From: Eurosta solidaginis
Taxonomy: Eukaryota > Arthropoda > Insecta > Diptera > Tephritidae
Length of the DNA: 64,000 nt
Direction of reading: 5' to 3'
Assembly (NCBI RefSeq): GCF_040869045.1
Contig: NC_090319.1
Coordinates: 48,456,779 to 48,520,778 of the forward strand
Shown: piece by piece, positions 63,927 to 64,000 of the stretch
Position numbering within the stretch: position 1 is the first letter of the stretch
Layout of the letters: the number at the start of each line of letters is the position of its first letter
Program-made: the position numbers and the translations under genes
The notes under the pieces: model-generated
Seen by the model: the letters and a program-made list of their open reading frames with translations, nothing else
Databases searched by the model: none
Told to the model about the DNA's origin: nothing

Positions 63927-64000
63927 AATAGCTTCTTTGGTCAGTTTGAGTGGTGACTTGAACTCATTGAGTACTCTTACCGGAATACGTCCATCTTGTT

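Larger units (their letters stand above)
61553..64000 (-). mobile_element. Ty3/gypsy LTR retrotransposon, copy B (3' part; runs off the right edge)
   Basis: Read on the minus strand: RT (63926-63348), RNase H (63263-62805), integrase tail (62780-62130), polypurine tract and 3' LTR (62100-61553). It belongs to the same family as copy A: 63280-64000 aligns with 1-1000. Two large internal deletions, in RT and between RNase H and integrase, make it defective. Confidence 0.88.

Overview
The window looks like repeat-rich chromosomal DNA of a higher dipteran, most likely a tephritid fruit fly. The reasons are AT-rich eukaryotic sequence, BEL/Pao and Ty3/gypsy LTR elements primed by animal-type tRNAs, a tRNA-derived SINE and a chimeric interspersed repeat of kinds I recall from tephritid genomes, and one insect-type secreted serine-protease homolog. 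The species call rests on recall and general character, not on a search. Almost the whole window is transposable elements, many nested inside each other. The only convincing cellular gene is the protease homolog at 9766-10455 (minus).

Layout. 1-3692: 5' part of a minus-strand Ty3/gypsy element (RT, protease, Gag, PBS, 5' LTR), broken by stops and by a retroposon. 3693-14742: pieces of a ~385-bp tandem repeat, two interspersed repeat families (called A and B here), a MITE, a dead LINE with RNase H, the protease homolog and a SINE. 14743-61010: one large nested BEL/Pao locus flanked by a 5-bp target duplication (GAGTT at 14738-14742 and 61011-61015) inside the 385-bp repeat. 61011-61552: more 385-bp repeat. 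61553-64000: 3' half of a second copy of the same gypsy family, minus strand.

Inside the BEL locus (BEL-1) the order is: a deletion derivative sharing an LTR with the main copy (14743-15901), PBS, leader with a family-A repeat, gag-pol (18496-22430), an 11.7-kb insertion in the integrase (22431-34149), the rest of the integrase (to 35309), and a 3' LTR cut into three pieces by a family-B repeat and by a ~23-kb insertion. The 11.7-kb insertion holds a family-A element whose internal 129-bp unit has expanded to about 22 copies, a CR1/L2-like LINE split by a short LTR element that carries a fragment of the COPII gene Sec23 between two identical LTRs, and a piggyBac deletion derivative. The 23-kb insertion holds MITEs, BEL-2 (40968-50696, TSD AAAAT), a foldback element, and BEL-3 (51223-60580, TSD GTTTT).

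The most interesting observations are: (1) BEL-2 and BEL-3, whose LTRs differ, both carry a third ORF downstream of integrase, in the env position, that encodes a second Gag-type zinc-finger cluster plus a second A16-like protease fold with an altered catalytic triad, preceded by splice-acceptor-like sequence; (2) a very young non-autonomous LTR element with a captured Sec23 fragment; (3) a host LRR/Ig-like gene fragment inside BEL-2; (4) the nesting itself, which gives a relative timeline through exact target duplications.
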